A DNA stretch of 58,063 nucleotides, taken from the NCBI GenBank assembly GCA_937941765.1, contig CALDGQ010000086.1, positions 1 through 58,063 on the forward strand. The letters run 5' to 3'. The stretch comes from an uncultured Saprospiraceae bacterium (GTDB lineage Bacteria > Bacteroidota > Bacteroidia > Chitinophagales > Saprospiraceae). This document shows positions 26,875-34,819 of the stretch, in pieces (within the stretch, counting starts at the first letter, position 1; each line of letters starts with the position of its first letter). Below the pieces are notes generated by a model. The model made no database searches, was not told the origin of the DNA, and saw only the letters and a program-made list of their open reading frames with translations. A program made the translations under genes and the position numbers.

Positions 26875-27462
26875 TTAGAGTGAAAAAATAAATGGGAACA
26901 ATAAATGGGTCATTACCAGGCCTCCAATAAAAAATCCGATTACCGCAACTAAAGATGGTAATTGCAAATTTGATAATCCAGATATCGCATGACCAGATGT
27001 GCAACCTCCTGCCCAACGAGTTCCAAAACCAATAAAGAATCCACCTAACACTAATATTACAATCCCTTTTAATGACATTAATGTGTCGAAATTGAAAATA
27101 TCTAATGGTACATAGCCAGTTCCTTCTGAGATATTTGTTGGTGTCTGAACACCTAGTGCAGCTAAGTCGGAAATGGTGGCCTGAGAAATTTGCACCGGTG
27201 CAGGATTTGCTAAGAAAGTGGATGCAATTCCTCCTCCAATGATAGAACCCACGACAAACACCAATAACCAGGAATGATTTTTCCAATCGTAGTTAAAATA
27301 CTCGAAGCGTTTACCTGCTCCTCCAATTGAACACAAGGCTTGGAAAGAAGAGGATACGCCAAATTTTTTCCCAAAATAAATGAGAAGGAACATCACAAAT
27401 ACAATCATCACTCCGGATATGGACCAATGCCAAGGTTGACTAAGAAATTCTATAACACGCAT
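26875..27462 (-). CDS. YeeE/YedE-type thiosulfate transporter, N-terminal half
   Basis: The 195-residue membrane protein carries the other two conserved cysteine motifs of TsuA-type transporters: SSSFQALCSIGGAGKRF and TRWAGGCTSGHAISGLSNL. It has about five membrane segments. With the 26449 gene it makes a split transporter importing thiosulfate or a related sulfane-sulfur species. A Crp/Fnr-type box lies at 27518-27533 upstream. The position at the end of a rhodanese-rich operon fits sulfur uptake. Confidence 0.9.
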   Translation of the reverse strand: MRVIEFLSQPWHWSISGVMIVFVMFLLIYFGKKFGVSSSFQALCSIGGAGKRFEYFNYDWKNHSWLLVFVVGSIIGGGIASTFLANPAPVQISQATISDLAALGVQTPTNISEGTGYVPLDIFNFDTLMSLKGIVILVLGGFFIGFGTRWAGGCTSGHAISGLSNLQLPSLVAVIGFFIGGLVMTHLLFPFIFSL

Positions 27463-27517
27463 ATGAATTCATTTTTTTACACTAAAATTAAAAGTATATT
27501 TTTTACTTTAAAGCAAC

Positions 27518-27533
27518 TGTGATTTATAACACA
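27518..27533. promoter_or_regulatory. Crp/Fnr-type box upstream of the split YeeE/YedE genes
   Basis: TGTGATTTATAACACA, an inverted repeat close to the other three boxes in this island. Its centre is about 42 bp upstream of the start expected from a TACTTTTA -7-like element (27496-27489, minus strand). This is the weakest of the four. Confidence 0.5.
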
Positions 27534-27584
27534 AAATTACTTTTAGAATCTATTTCAAAGAATATTTTCTGAAGATGTCATTCA

Positions 27585-27971
27585 TTACTTATGCTCCTTC
27601 GTCCAAGCCTTAAACCCACCTTCCAAATTATAAAGTTTTTCTAAACCAGCTTCCTCCATAATACCACATGCTTTGACACTTCTTCGACCGCTTCTACAAT
27701 AAACTAAATAGGTTTTATTTTTAGCCAATGTTTGTATTTTTTCTTTAAACCCTTCAGCTTTTACATCAATTTCTAATGCACCTTCTATCTTACCTGCGTT
27801 AGTTTCTTCAGGTGTTCTGACATCCAAAACAACCACGTTTTCATCTTGCATTTTAGATTCAAATTCCTCAACATTGACGTTGATCATTTTTAAACTTTTT
27901 GGTTGGCTAGTTAAATCGCAACTTTGGAAAAGTAGTAAACAAATTGCGATCAATGGAAATAATTTTTTCAT
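27585..27971 (-). CDS. Rhodanese-like lipoprotein
   Basis: The start is the ATG at 27971, which gives a lipoprotein signal (LFPLIAICLLLFQSC); the longer frame has no plausible N-terminus. The remaining roughly 110 residues are a single rhodanese domain: VVVLDVRTPEETNAGKIEGALEIDV, then the active-site loop CRSGRRS and GGFKAWT. It would carry sulfane sulfur on the loop Cys, outside the cytoplasm. It belongs to a minus-strand group with the DUF3365 haem protein and two other rhodaneses. Confidence 0.88.
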   Translation of the reverse strand: MKKLFPLIAICLLLFQSCDLTSQPKSLKMINVNVEEFESKMQDENVVVLDVRTPEETNAGKIEGALEIDVKAEGFKEKIQTLAKNKTYLVYCRSGRRSVKACGIMEEAGLEKLYNLEGGFKAWTKEHK

Positions 27972-28026
27972 TTTCTTATTTTTTATTTTCGAACATAAGA
28001 CTATGTATCTATGAATATTTTTGAAA

Positions 28027-28620
28027 TTATTTCGGAAAAGAAATACTCCACATACCACGCAATTCACCGGTTGAATAATTGATAGCTTTGTCATTGGGGT
28101 AGAATTGCTGAATGATTTTATAGTCTTCTTCCAACATTGTTTTCCCTATTTTACCATGACATTTTTGACAGGCAGGCATCACATGTATTGGTGCATAAAA
28201 AGAGATTTGTCCATTCTTTTCTTTGATGACCGGTTTTAATTTTTTATTTGTTTCTGTTTGTTTCTGGTATAACTGAAGTTGGGTCAATTCAGATGGAGTA
28301 GGGATATTGTTAGGATTTCTGATTTTTAGAGATGTTCTCTTAATGGTTGCTTGATGTTGATTTGCAAGACTATCTACGATAGGCGATGTATTTAAATTGC
28401 AATAGTTAATAGCATTTGAAACACCACCTGCTTTCATCGCTTTTTGAAGATTACTACTGAGTGTTACAAATGTTGAAGAAGCAATTTCTTTACCTTTTGC
28501 TATGTAAAGGTCATTTGTATTTTTGGCTTCCACATTTCTATTAGCAGGAGAATTGGTTTGTTCACATGCAGCTAAAAACAATACAGTTGCGAAAATATAT
28601 ATCGAAATGAAGTATTTCAT
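28027..28620 (-). CDS. DUF3365 haem-binding lipoprotein
   Basis: The 197-residue protein has a lipoprotein signal (YIFATVLFLAAC). It follows the DUF3365 (Tll0287-like) pattern: KAMKAGGVSNAINYCNL...TSLKIRNPNNIPT near residues 65-120 and a c-type haem attachment site CQKCHG near residue 155. A final GELRGMWSISF closes the domain. It probably acts as a periplasmic redox carrier or sensor within the sulfur operon. Its partners are inferred from position between two rhodanese genes. Confidence 0.82.
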   Translation of the reverse strand: MKYFISIYIFATVLFLAACEQTNSPANRNVEAKNTNDLYIAKGKEIASSTFVTLSSNLQKAMKAGGVSNAINYCNLNTSPIVDSLANQHQATIKRTSLKIRNPNNIPTPSELTQLQLYQKQTETNKKLKPVIKEKNGQISFYAPIHVMPACQKCHGKIGKTMLEEDYKIIQQFYPNDKAINYSTGELRGMWSISFPK

Positions 28621-28643
28621 TATTCTTTTTTTGAAAAATCAGG

Positions 28644-29033
28644 TTATCGTTTTTTTATTGTTTTTTTATTTGGGAAATGTATCAACCAATCACGATACCC
28701 TTTATCTAAATTGTAAATATTCTGGTTATCAAAACCTCCATTACGCATCCAAGTACAAACTCGGATACTTCTCCTTCCTGAACGACAATAAATAAAGTAG
28801 TTTTTATCCTTTGCCAATTGATTTAATTTTACTAAAAAATCATCAGCCAAATAATCCATATTTATTGAGTTCGAAATATGTCCAGAATTATATTCCACTG
28901 CTGTACGAACATCAATTATAACAATATCCTTTAATGAAGTTACTGCCGTTGCAAATTCTTTCGAAGTCAAATTATTTAATTGACTTTTAAGCATTCTCCA
29001 TCGAGGTGTTTTGCAAGAGTTGTCTTTTTCCAT
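28644..29033 (-). CDS. Single-domain rhodanese
   Basis: The 129-residue soluble protein is a rhodanese domain: FATAVTSLKDIVIIDVRTAVEYNSGHISNSINMDYLADDF, active-site loop CRSGRRSIRVC, and a C-terminal GYRDWL. It has no signal peptide, so it is cytoplasmic. It lies 39 nt after the next rhodanese gene and 23 nt before the haem protein. It likely relays sulfane sulfur between the importer and the persulfide-oxidising enzyme. Confidence 0.9.
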   Translation of the reverse strand: MEKDNSCKTPRWRMLKSQLNNLTSKEFATAVTSLKDIVIIDVRTAVEYNSGHISNSINMDYLADDFLVKLNQLAKDKNYFIYCRSGRRSIRVCTWMRNGGFDNQNIYNLDKGYRDWLIHFPNKKTIKKR

Positions 29034-29072
29034 TGAAGATGTTTTTGCTAAAATACAAAAGTTATATATTCC

Positions 29073-29387
29073 CTAATCATTCACTTCCGCTTGCACTTGT
29101 TTCCAGCTCCCACCATTATAGACTTCGACTCCTTCATTTATCAATGTTTTGGTTGCTATTCCAGATCTTGCTCCTGATCGGCAACACATAATAACTGGTT
29201 TATGGTGCAGCTTAATTTCTTCGATGTGATTCTTGATTTCATTCAATGGAATATTGATAGAATGGTCCGCATGCCTTTTTGCAAATTCTTCTGGCGTTCG
29301 TACATCAATAATGATTGCATCACGTGATTTTAAATCTTGGTAATTCAATTTTTCTTTTTTAAATAAGTTTTGAATGAATGAAAGCAT
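29073..29387 (-). CDS. Single-domain rhodanese, first gene of the operon
   Basis: The 104-residue cytoplasmic rhodanese reads AIIIDVRTPEEFAKRHADHSINIPLNEI, then the loop CRSGARSGIA and VYNGGSW. It is preceded by a TAAATTTG element (29407-29400, minus strand), which fits the Bacteroidetes -7 consensus, and by a Crp/Fnr-type box 42 bp upstream of the expected start point. This makes it the first gene of the minus-strand sulfur operon (29387 to 27585, perhaps beyond). Confidence 0.9.
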   Translation of the reverse strand: MLSFIQNLFKKEKLNYQDLKSRDAIIIDVRTPEEFAKRHADHSINIPLNEIKNHIEEIKLHHKPVIMCCRSGARSGIATKTLINEGVEVYNGGSWKQVQAEVND

Positions 29388-29428
29388 CTCTTTTTTTTAC
29401 AAATTTAAAGCTCCTATTTTATAGTTTA

Positions 29429-29444
29429 TGTGATTTGTGTCACA
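29429..29444. promoter_or_regulatory. Crp/Fnr-type box upstream of the rhodanese operon
   Basis: TGTGATTTGTGTCACA lies in the divergent region between the rhodanese operon and the arsR gene. It is centred about 42 bp upstream of the start expected from the minus-strand TAAATTTG element. It closely resembles boxes at 31078 and 33014. Confidence 0.7.
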
Positions 29445-29477
29445 ATGGTCAATTTAATTTTTCCTCTATTTCAACTC

Positions 29478-29508
29478 TTTGAGTTATGAACATACTTTCA
29501 TATATTTG
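29478..29508 (+). promoter_or_regulatory. Bacteroidetes-type promoter of the arsR gene
   Basis: TTTG at 29478-29481 and TATATTTG at 29501-29508 are separated by 19 bp, an exact fit to the -33 TTTG / -7 TANNTTTG consensus. Transcription should begin near 29514, which rules out the upstream ATG at 29486 as the start of the gene. Confidence 0.65.
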
Positions 29509-29530
29509 TTGTATGGAGGTTAAAAATATA

Positions 29531-29827
29531 ATGAATGAAGAGTTAGTTGAAAAATTGGAGCGCATCGCTTTTATTTTAAAAACAATAGCTCATCCAATGC
29601 GCTTGGCAATTGTTCACTTACTAGAACAACATCCTCAATTATCTGTTTCTGAAATTTGTACAATGCTTGGGACAGAACAATCTTTGACATCTCATAATCT
29701 GCAAAACATGAGATTGAAAGGTATATTGGCTGCGAAGAGAAAAGGGAGAAGTGTATATTACTCCTTAAAAGAAAAAGATGTATCGATGATTATCGAATGT
29801 CTGGAAGACTGCAAGTGCAATATGTAA
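29531..29827 (+). CDS. ArsR family regulator, possible persulfide sensor
   Basis: The 98-residue protein has the ArsR winged helix-turn-helix (TIAHPMRLAIVHLLEQHPQLSVSEICTMLGTEQSLTSHNLQNMRLKGIL). The start at 29531 is chosen because a GGAGG sits 11 nt upstream and the promoter places the transcript start after 29486. Cys43 in EIC and Cys90/94/96 in CLEDCKC lie where the BigR/SqrR/YgaV group forms a sulfur-sensing dithiol. Divergent rhodanese genes support sulfide or persulfide as the signal. Metal sensing through the C-terminal CxxxCxC is an alternative. Confidence 0.85.
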   Translation: MNEELVEKLERIAFILKTIAHPMRLAIVHLLEQHPQLSVSEICTMLGTEQSLTSHNLQNMRLKGILAAKRKGRSVYYSLKEKDVSMIIECLEDCKCNM

Positions 29828-29841
29828 TAGCACTTCTTTTC

Positions 29842-29877
29842 AAAATAAAAGCACCTTAATTAAGGTGCTTTTATTTT
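29842..29877 (+). terminator. Intrinsic terminator of arsR
   Basis: AAAAGCACCTTAA / TTAAGGTGCTTTT is a perfect palindromic hairpin with flanking A and T runs, 15 bp after the arsR stop. It would work in both directions. Confidence 0.85.
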
Positions 29878-29981
29878 GGTTTATTATATGAAACAAGCTT
29901 CATAAGTTAATATGTTTTAATTTTTTCTGTGATGAAAAATATTCTTAGTAATAATAGTATTACGATAAAAAATAAACTAAA

Positions 29982-30422
29982 ATGGATTCTAAAAGTGAGG
30001 TAAATATGGCAAAAATTAATCCAACACTTTTTAATAGTATTTATGAAATGAAGTGTCCAAGATGTAGAGAGGGAGAATTATTTGATACAACCATTTTTTC
30101 ATTTGATAAGTCTTTTGAAATGAGAGAACGGTGCTCAGAATGCTCGATGAATTTTAGCCCTGAACCAGGTTTCTACTATGGAGCAATGTATGTATCGTAT
30201 GCGATTTGGGGTGGAATTTCTTTGGTGCTTTGCTCGATTTTAATATTAGTATTTGATTGGAATTTAAATCAATCATTTGCGCTCCTGTTTTTTGTTTCCA
30301 TTATATTTTTTGTTTGGCTTTTTAGAATCTCTCGTACATTATGGATTCATGCGAATATAAAATATAGACCCAATTACATAAAAGAGCTAACTCAAAAAAA
30401 TAATCAAAAACTTGAAAATTAG
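29982..30422 (+). CDS. DUF983 membrane protein
   Basis: The 146-residue protein is of the DUF983 type. A CPRCREG and CSECSMNF pair of zinc-ribbon-like knuckles comes near the N-terminus, followed by EPGFYYGAMYVSY and two membrane segments (AIWGGISLVLCSILILVFDW and SFALLFFVSIIFFVWLF). The family is widespread in Proteobacteria and Bacteroidetes but has no agreed function. It precedes the Crp/Fnr gene by 9 nt and is probably cotranscribed with it. Confidence 0.85.
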   Translation: MDSKSEVNMAKINPTLFNSIYEMKCPRCREGELFDTTIFSFDKSFEMRERCSECSMNFSPEPGFYYGAMYVSYAIWGGISLVLCSILILVFDWNLNQSFALLFFVSIIFFVWLFRISRTLWIHANIKYRPNYIKELTQKNNQKLEN

Positions 30423-30431
30423 TATGCTCAA

Positions 30432-31082
30432 ATGAAAACAGATAATCAAAAAATATTTGATCTCGTACGCGAACACTTTCCTGACTTTTCAGAATTAGGT
30501 TTGCAAAACGAAATTGCAGAAGTAGGAATTATTAGAGCATTTGAAGAAGGTCAAGTTATTTTAAATTTTGGAAGTTATGTAAAAGCGGTCCCACTGCTTA
30601 TTGAAGGGTCGATCAAAGTCGTGCGTGAAGATGAAGCTGACGGAAGAGAATTGTTACTATATTATTTAAATGCTGGAGAAACCTGTTCGATGTCTTTTTC
30701 CTGTTGCATGATGGATAAGAAAAGTGATATTCGTACCACTGCAGAAAAGGATTCTACAATCATTGCAATCCCACTAAAATATGTGGATGAATGGATGTCG
30801 AAATATCAAAGTTGGAAGAATTTTGTGATGCGATCTTATGATAGCAGAATGCAAGAAATGATTAAAACATTAGACAGTATAGCTTTTAAAAAGATGGATG
30901 AACGTCTTTTGAAATATTTGTTAACCAAAGCAGAGGCTCATAATTCAAAGATTATCATTTCAACCCATCAAGAAATTGCAGATGATTTAAATGCTTCACG
31001 AGAATCTATTTCAAGGTTATTAAAGCAGTTGGAAAAAAATGGTGTGATTACTTTAGAACGAAATAAAATAGTGCTTCTGTGA
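30432..31082 (+). CDS. Crp/Fnr family transcriptional regulator
   Basis: The 216-residue protein has a cyclic-nucleotide-binding-like beta roll in residues 20-130 (FEEGQVILNFGSYVKAVPLLIEGSIKVVREDEADGRELLLYYLNAGETCSMSF) and a C-terminal helix-turn-helix (STHQEIADDLNASRESISRLLKQLEKNGVITLERNKIVLL). A Cys cluster (CSMSFSCCM) near residue 85 could sense redox or sulfur species. An Fnr-type N-terminal Fe-S cluster is absent. Four matching boxes in the island make it the likely local activator. Its stop overlaps the box that controls the next gene. Confidence 0.9.
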   Translation: MKTDNQKIFDLVREHFPDFSELGLQNEIAEVGIIRAFEEGQVILNFGSYVKAVPLLIEGSIKVVREDEADGRELLLYYLNAGETCSMSFSCCMMDKKSDIRTTAEKDSTIIAIPLKYVDEWMSKYQSWKNFVMRSYDSRMQEMIKTLDSIAFKKMDERLLKYLLTKAEAHNSKIIISTHQEIADDLNASRESISRLLKQLEKNGVITLERNKIVLL

Positions 31083-31093
31083 TTTCTATCACA
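31078..31093. promoter_or_regulatory. Crp/Fnr-type box upstream of the SulP gene
   Basis: TGTGATTTCTATCACA is a near-perfect inverted repeat that overlaps the end of the regulator gene. It is centred about 42 bp upstream of the start expected from the TTTTG at 31118-31122, the usual place for direct activation. Confidence 0.7.
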
Positions 31094-31134
31094 TCCAATG
31101 TTCAAAAAAAGTAGCTCTTTTGTAAAAAAAGAAT

Positions 31135-32862
31135 ATGAATTTGGAACAATACATACCCATTTTTGAATGGCTTCCTAAATATAATACTACGCAATTTAAA
31201 GGTGATTTGGTAGCTGGGTTGACAGTAGGAGTTATGTTAATTCCTCAAGGAATGGCTTACGCGATGTTAGCTGGAATGCCTCCAATTTATGGTTTGTATG
31301 CTTCTATTATTCCTCTGATTTTGTACGCAATATTTGGGACTTCTCGTCAATTGGCAGTTGGACCTGTTGCTATGGTCGCATTATTAATAGCTGCGGGAGT
31401 TGGGACAGTGGCAGAAACAGGTAGTTCAGAATTTGTTCAATTATCCATTTTGTTAGCTTTTATGGTTGGGATTATACAATTGTTGATGGGCGTTTTTAAA
31501 CTTGGATTTTTAGTGAATTTTTTATCACATCCTGTCATTGCAGGTTTTACTTCAGCAGCTGCTTTAATTATTGGATTTAGTCAACTCAAACATTTGTTGG
31601 GGATCAACATTCCAAGAAGCAATCATATCCATGAAATCATTGGTCATGCATTTTCAAATTTTAGTGAAGTGAATTTTCAGACCATGACAATAGGTCTTGT
31701 TGCAATCGGTTTGATTCTTTTTGTTAAAAAAGTGAAGCTTCCAATTCCAGGACCATTGTTAGCAGTTGTGTTTGGAATTTTAGCCGTTTGGAGTTTTGGT
31801 TGGTTTGAGCAAGGTGTAAAAATTGTTGGGGAGGTTCCCAAAGGATTACCAACACTAAGCTTTCCAAAGTTTGATTTAGAAAATATCAAAGTACTTTTTC
31901 CTATTGCAGTCACTATTTCGTTTGTCAGTTTTATGGAAAGTATAGCGGTTGCAAAAGCCGTTCAATCAAAACATAAAAACTATCAAGTAGTACCTAATCA
32001 AGAATTAATCGCATTGGGAATGGCAAATATTGGTGGTTCATTTTTCCAGGCTTTTCCAACAACGGGTGGATTTTCTAGAACTGCTGTCAATGACCAAACA
32101 GGTGCAAAGACTGGAATGGCTTCTATCATCAGTGCAAGCCTAATTGCATTAACATTGTTATATTTGACGCCACTTTTTTATTATTTGCCCAAAGCTATTC
32201 TTGCTTCTGTTATCATGGTAGCAGTTTTTGGCCTAATAGATTTCAAAGAAGCAAAGCATCTATGGCACACCGATCGAGGAGATTTTGCAATGATGTTGAT
32301 TACATTTTTAGGAACACTTGCACTTGGAATAGAAGAAGGAATATTAATTGGTGTGGTCCTTTCTTTAGCATTGATAATTTTTCGTACTACTCAACCGCAT
32401 ACTGCCGTATTAGGCAAAATTCCAGGAAAACCACACTACAAAAATATCGATCGTTTTGACCATTTAGAAATACGTAATGAGATTCTGATCTTCCGATTCG
32501 ATGCTCGTTTATATTTTGCTAATGTGAATTATTTTACAGAAAAAATTCAAGAAGAAATCTTAGCGAAAGGAAATCAGCTCAAACTAGTTATTCTTGATGC
32601 AGATAGTATGAACGGTATGGACAGCAGTGGCGTTCATGCAATAGAAGCGTTGATCGATTTTTGTAAGGATCGAAAATTGAGATTTTGTTTGGTGGGCGTA
32701 AAAGGACCTATTAGAGATATATTACACAGAGCAGGTGTAGTTGACAGTCTTGGAGAAAAGAATTTCTTTTTCCGAATCCAACATGCTATTAACGGTTTTG
32801 ACAAAAAAGAAGAGAATCAATATTTGGAATATGCAATTCAGACAGATGAAAATAAAAAATAG
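31135..32862 (+). CDS. SulP family anion transporter with STAS domain
   Basis: The 575-residue protein has the SLC26/SulP membrane core (residues 1-420, with GLTVGVMLIPQGMAYAMLAGMPPIYGLYASIIPLI and NQELIALGMANIGGSFFQAFPTTGGFSRTAVN). A cytoplasmic STAS domain follows (residues 440-555, LVILDADSMNGMDSSGVHAIEAL). It moves sulfate or another anion across the inner membrane. Here it may export or exchange the sulfate formed by the sulfite-oxidising complex, or supply bicarbonate; the substrate is inferred from the sulfur genes around it. Confidence 0.9.
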   Translation: MNLEQYIPIFEWLPKYNTTQFKGDLVAGLTVGVMLIPQGMAYAMLAGMPPIYGLYASIIPLILYAIFGTSRQLAVGPVAMVALLIAAGVGTVAETGSSEFVQLSILLAFMVGIIQLLMGVFKLGFLVNFLSHPVIAGFTSAAALIIGFSQLKHLLGINIPRSNHIHEIIGHAFSNFSEVNFQTMTIGLVAIGLILFVKKVKLPIPGPLLAVVFGILAVWSFGWFEQGVKIVGEVPKGLPTLSFPKFDLENIKVLFPIAVTISFVSFMESIAVAKAVQSKHKNYQVVPNQELIALGMANIGGSFFQAFPTTGGFSRTAVNDQTGAKTGMASIISASLIALTLLYLTPLFYYLPKAILASVIMVAVFGLIDFKEAKHLWHTDRGDFAMMLITFLGTLALGIEEGILIGVVLSLALIIFRTTQPHTAVLGKIPGKPHYKNIDRFDHLEIRNEILIFRFDARLYFANVNYFTEKIQEEILAKGNQLKLVILDADSMNGMDSSGVHAIEALIDFCKDRKLRFCLVGVKGPIRDILHRAGVVDSLGEKNFFFRIQHAINGFDKKEENQYLEYAIQTDENKK

Positions 32863-33013
32863 AATTGCTATTAAGAACAGCTAATTATTTGTTATTTAAA
32901 TTGCTAATTCCACCAATTTTGAACTTAAAAAATATAGGTTTGTTTTGAAATTGTAAAACATCAAGCTTAATGTATATTTTAGTGATTTGAAGACCGCTAC
33001 TAAATTTTCTAAA

Positions 33014-33058
33014 AGTGATATATATCACAGATGAGCATTCTTAAAAGCACTAACTTTG
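33014..33058 (+). promoter_or_regulatory. Crp/Fnr-type box and -7 element of the persulfide dioxygenase-like gene
   Basis: AGTGATATATATCACA (33014-33029; inner 14 bp a perfect palindrome) is followed by TAACTTTG (33051-33058), an exact TANNTTTG -7 element. Transcription should start near 33064, which puts the box at about -42. The region 32863-33098 holds no gene. Confidence 0.75.
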
Positions 33059-33098
33059 AATTGAATTTAAAATTATAGAACCACTAAATAAATTTATA

Positions 33099-34511
33099 AT
33101 GAAGGTAGAACAAATATATACGGGCTGTCTTGCACAAGGAGCTTACTACATTGAAAGCAATGGTGAAGCAGCTATTATTGATCCGCTCCGTGAAACAGAA
33201 CCTTACATTGCTAAGGCAAAAGCGGCAGGGGTGAAAATCAAATATATTTTTGAAACTCATTTCCACGCTGATTTTGTTTCTGGTCATTTGGACTTAGCAA
33301 AAAAAACGGGTGCCAAAATTATTTATGGACCTACAGCAGAAACAAAATTTGAAAAGCACCTAGCTAAAGATGGTGAAGTATTCAAATTGGGTGATGTCTC
33401 ATTTACAGTTTTGCATACGCCTGGACATACTCCTGAAAGCACCACTTTCCTATTGAAAGACGAGAAGGAAAAAGATTATGCAATCTTTACTGGTGATACT
33501 TTGTTTATCGGTGATGTTGGACGTCCAGATTTGGCTCAAAAAAATGGAAAATTGACTAAAGAAGAATTGGCTAGCTGGTTATTTGACAGTTTACGTAACA
33601 AGATAATGACATTGTCAAATGATGTCTTAGTCTATCCTGCTCACGGAGCCGGTTCAGCTTGTGGAAAAAATATGAGCTCAGAAACTTGGGATACTTTGGG
33701 CAACCAAAAGAAAACCAATTATGCACTCCGAGCAGACATGACAAAGGAAGAATTCATCAAAGAAGTAACCGATGGATTGTTGCCTCCACCAAATTATTTT
33801 CAAAAAAATGCAGCACTTAATAAAATGGGGTATGAAAGTATAGACACTGTTATGAAACGTGGTGCTAATGCCCTTACTCCTCGTGCATTTGAATCTGTTG
33901 CTAATGAAACAGATGCTTTGATCTTGGATGTTCGATCTAAAGAAGAGTTTGTAAAAGGATTTATCCCTAATTCTATTTTTATTGGATTGGATGGTAGCTT
34001 TGCCCCTTGGGTAGGAGAATTAATTCCGGATTTGATGCAGCCAATTTTAATAGTTGCACCAAAAGGAAAAAGTACTGAAACTGTAAAAAGATTGGCTAGA
34101 GTTGGTTATGATAATGCAGTTGGGTATTTAGAAGGAGGTTTCGAAGCATGGATAAATGAAAATCGTGAGATAGATAAAATCGAAACAATTGACGTTGATA
34201 CATTTGCTAAAGAATTCTCTAACGAATTAAACATTATTGATGTTAGAAAGCCAACTGAATTTATTGCGGAACAAGTTGAAAACGCGCAAAATCTTCCTTT
34301 AGGTGCTTTGAATAATAGTATGAGCGAAATCAGTAAGGATAAAAAGTATTATATGCATTGCAGAAGTGGGTTCCGATCAACAATTGCTGCATCGATTTTA
34401 AAAGCAAGAGGTTTTGAAAAATTGGTAAATGTACAGGGAAAGTATGATGATATTTCAGCTTCGGAAATTCCAACTTCTGATTTTGTTTGTCCTTCTACTT
34501 TGAAAAAATAA
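33099..34511 (+). CDS. Persulfide dioxygenase-like MBL protein with two rhodanese domains
   Basis: The 470-residue cytoplasmic protein begins with a metallo-beta-lactamase domain of the ETHE1/persulfide-dioxygenase type (ETHFHADFVSGHLDLA, HTPGHTPEST, FTGDTLFIGDVGRPDLA, YPAHGAGSACGK). Residues 265-350 are a rhodanese domain whose loop reads ILIVAPKGKST, without the catalytic Cys. Residues 365-455 are a second one with an intact HCRSGFRS loop. It would receive sulfane sulfur and oxidise a persulfide to sulfite. The following hairpin ends the transcript. Confidence 0.88.
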   Translation: MKVEQIYTGCLAQGAYYIESNGEAAIIDPLRETEPYIAKAKAAGVKIKYIFETHFHADFVSGHLDLAKKTGAKIIYGPTAETKFEKHLAKDGEVFKLGDVSFTVLHTPGHTPESTTFLLKDEKEKDYAIFTGDTLFIGDVGRPDLAQKNGKLTKEELASWLFDSLRNKIMTLSNDVLVYPAHGAGSACGKNMSSETWDTLGNQKKTNYALRADMTKEEFIKEVTDGLLPPPNYFQKNAALNKMGYESIDTVMKRGANALTPRAFESVANETDALILDVRSKEEFVKGFIPNSIFIGLDGSFAPWVGELIPDLMQPILIVAPKGKSTETVKRLARVGYDNAVGYLEGGFEAWINENREIDKIETIDVDTFAKEFSNELNIIDVRKPTEFIAEQVENAQNLPLGALNNSMSEISKDKKYYMHCRSGFRSTIAASILKARGFEKLVNVQGKYDDISASEIPTSDFVCPSTLKK

Positions 34512-34536
34512 AACAAATCATTTCTCATTTATCGAT

Positions 34537-34575
34537 AAAAAGGCTTCTTATCATTCTTGGTAAGAAGCCTTTTTT
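34537..34575 (+). terminator. Intrinsic terminator after the MBL-rhodanese gene
   Basis: A 14-bp perfect stem, AAAAAGGCTTCTTA / TAAGAAGCCTTTTT, with a 10-nt loop and a T-run, 25 bp after the stop codon. The remaining gene-free stretch to 34819 is AT-rich and holds only the palindrome at 34778. Confidence 0.88.
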
Positions 34576-34777
34576 AATAGTTTGGTGAACTTAATTTTAT
34601 CAGGCAAGTGGCAACTTATTTACCAAAACTTAAAGCTGTAGTAAACAGCTCAAAAATTAAAAAAAACAACAGCTAAATATTTTAGAATTAAAGCCTATTT
34701 CAATAAATTAATGTACAAAAATTACAAAATAGGAAACTTCATTCATATATTAGAGCATTGCAATATGCTTGTAAAAT

Positions 34778-34794
34778 AATCTATTAAATAGATT
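34778..34794. promoter_or_regulatory. Palindrome upstream of the sulfite dehydrogenase-like genes, possible operator
   Basis: AATCTATTAAATAGATT is a perfect palindrome with 8-bp arms, 25 bp before the start codon. A TATGCTTG (34764-34771), one mismatch from the -7 consensus, would place the transcript start at its left edge. A repressor such as the ArsR protein could act here. No Crp/Fnr box is visible at this promoter. Confidence 0.4.
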
Positions 34795-34819
34795 CGCGGA
34801 AAACAAAAAATCAACTTAA

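Noticed and set aside
26864..27286. Minus-strand ORF of 140 codons over the transporter
   Set aside because: It is an out-of-frame shadow of the YeeE/YedE gene, rich in Trp, Cys and Arg and without motifs.
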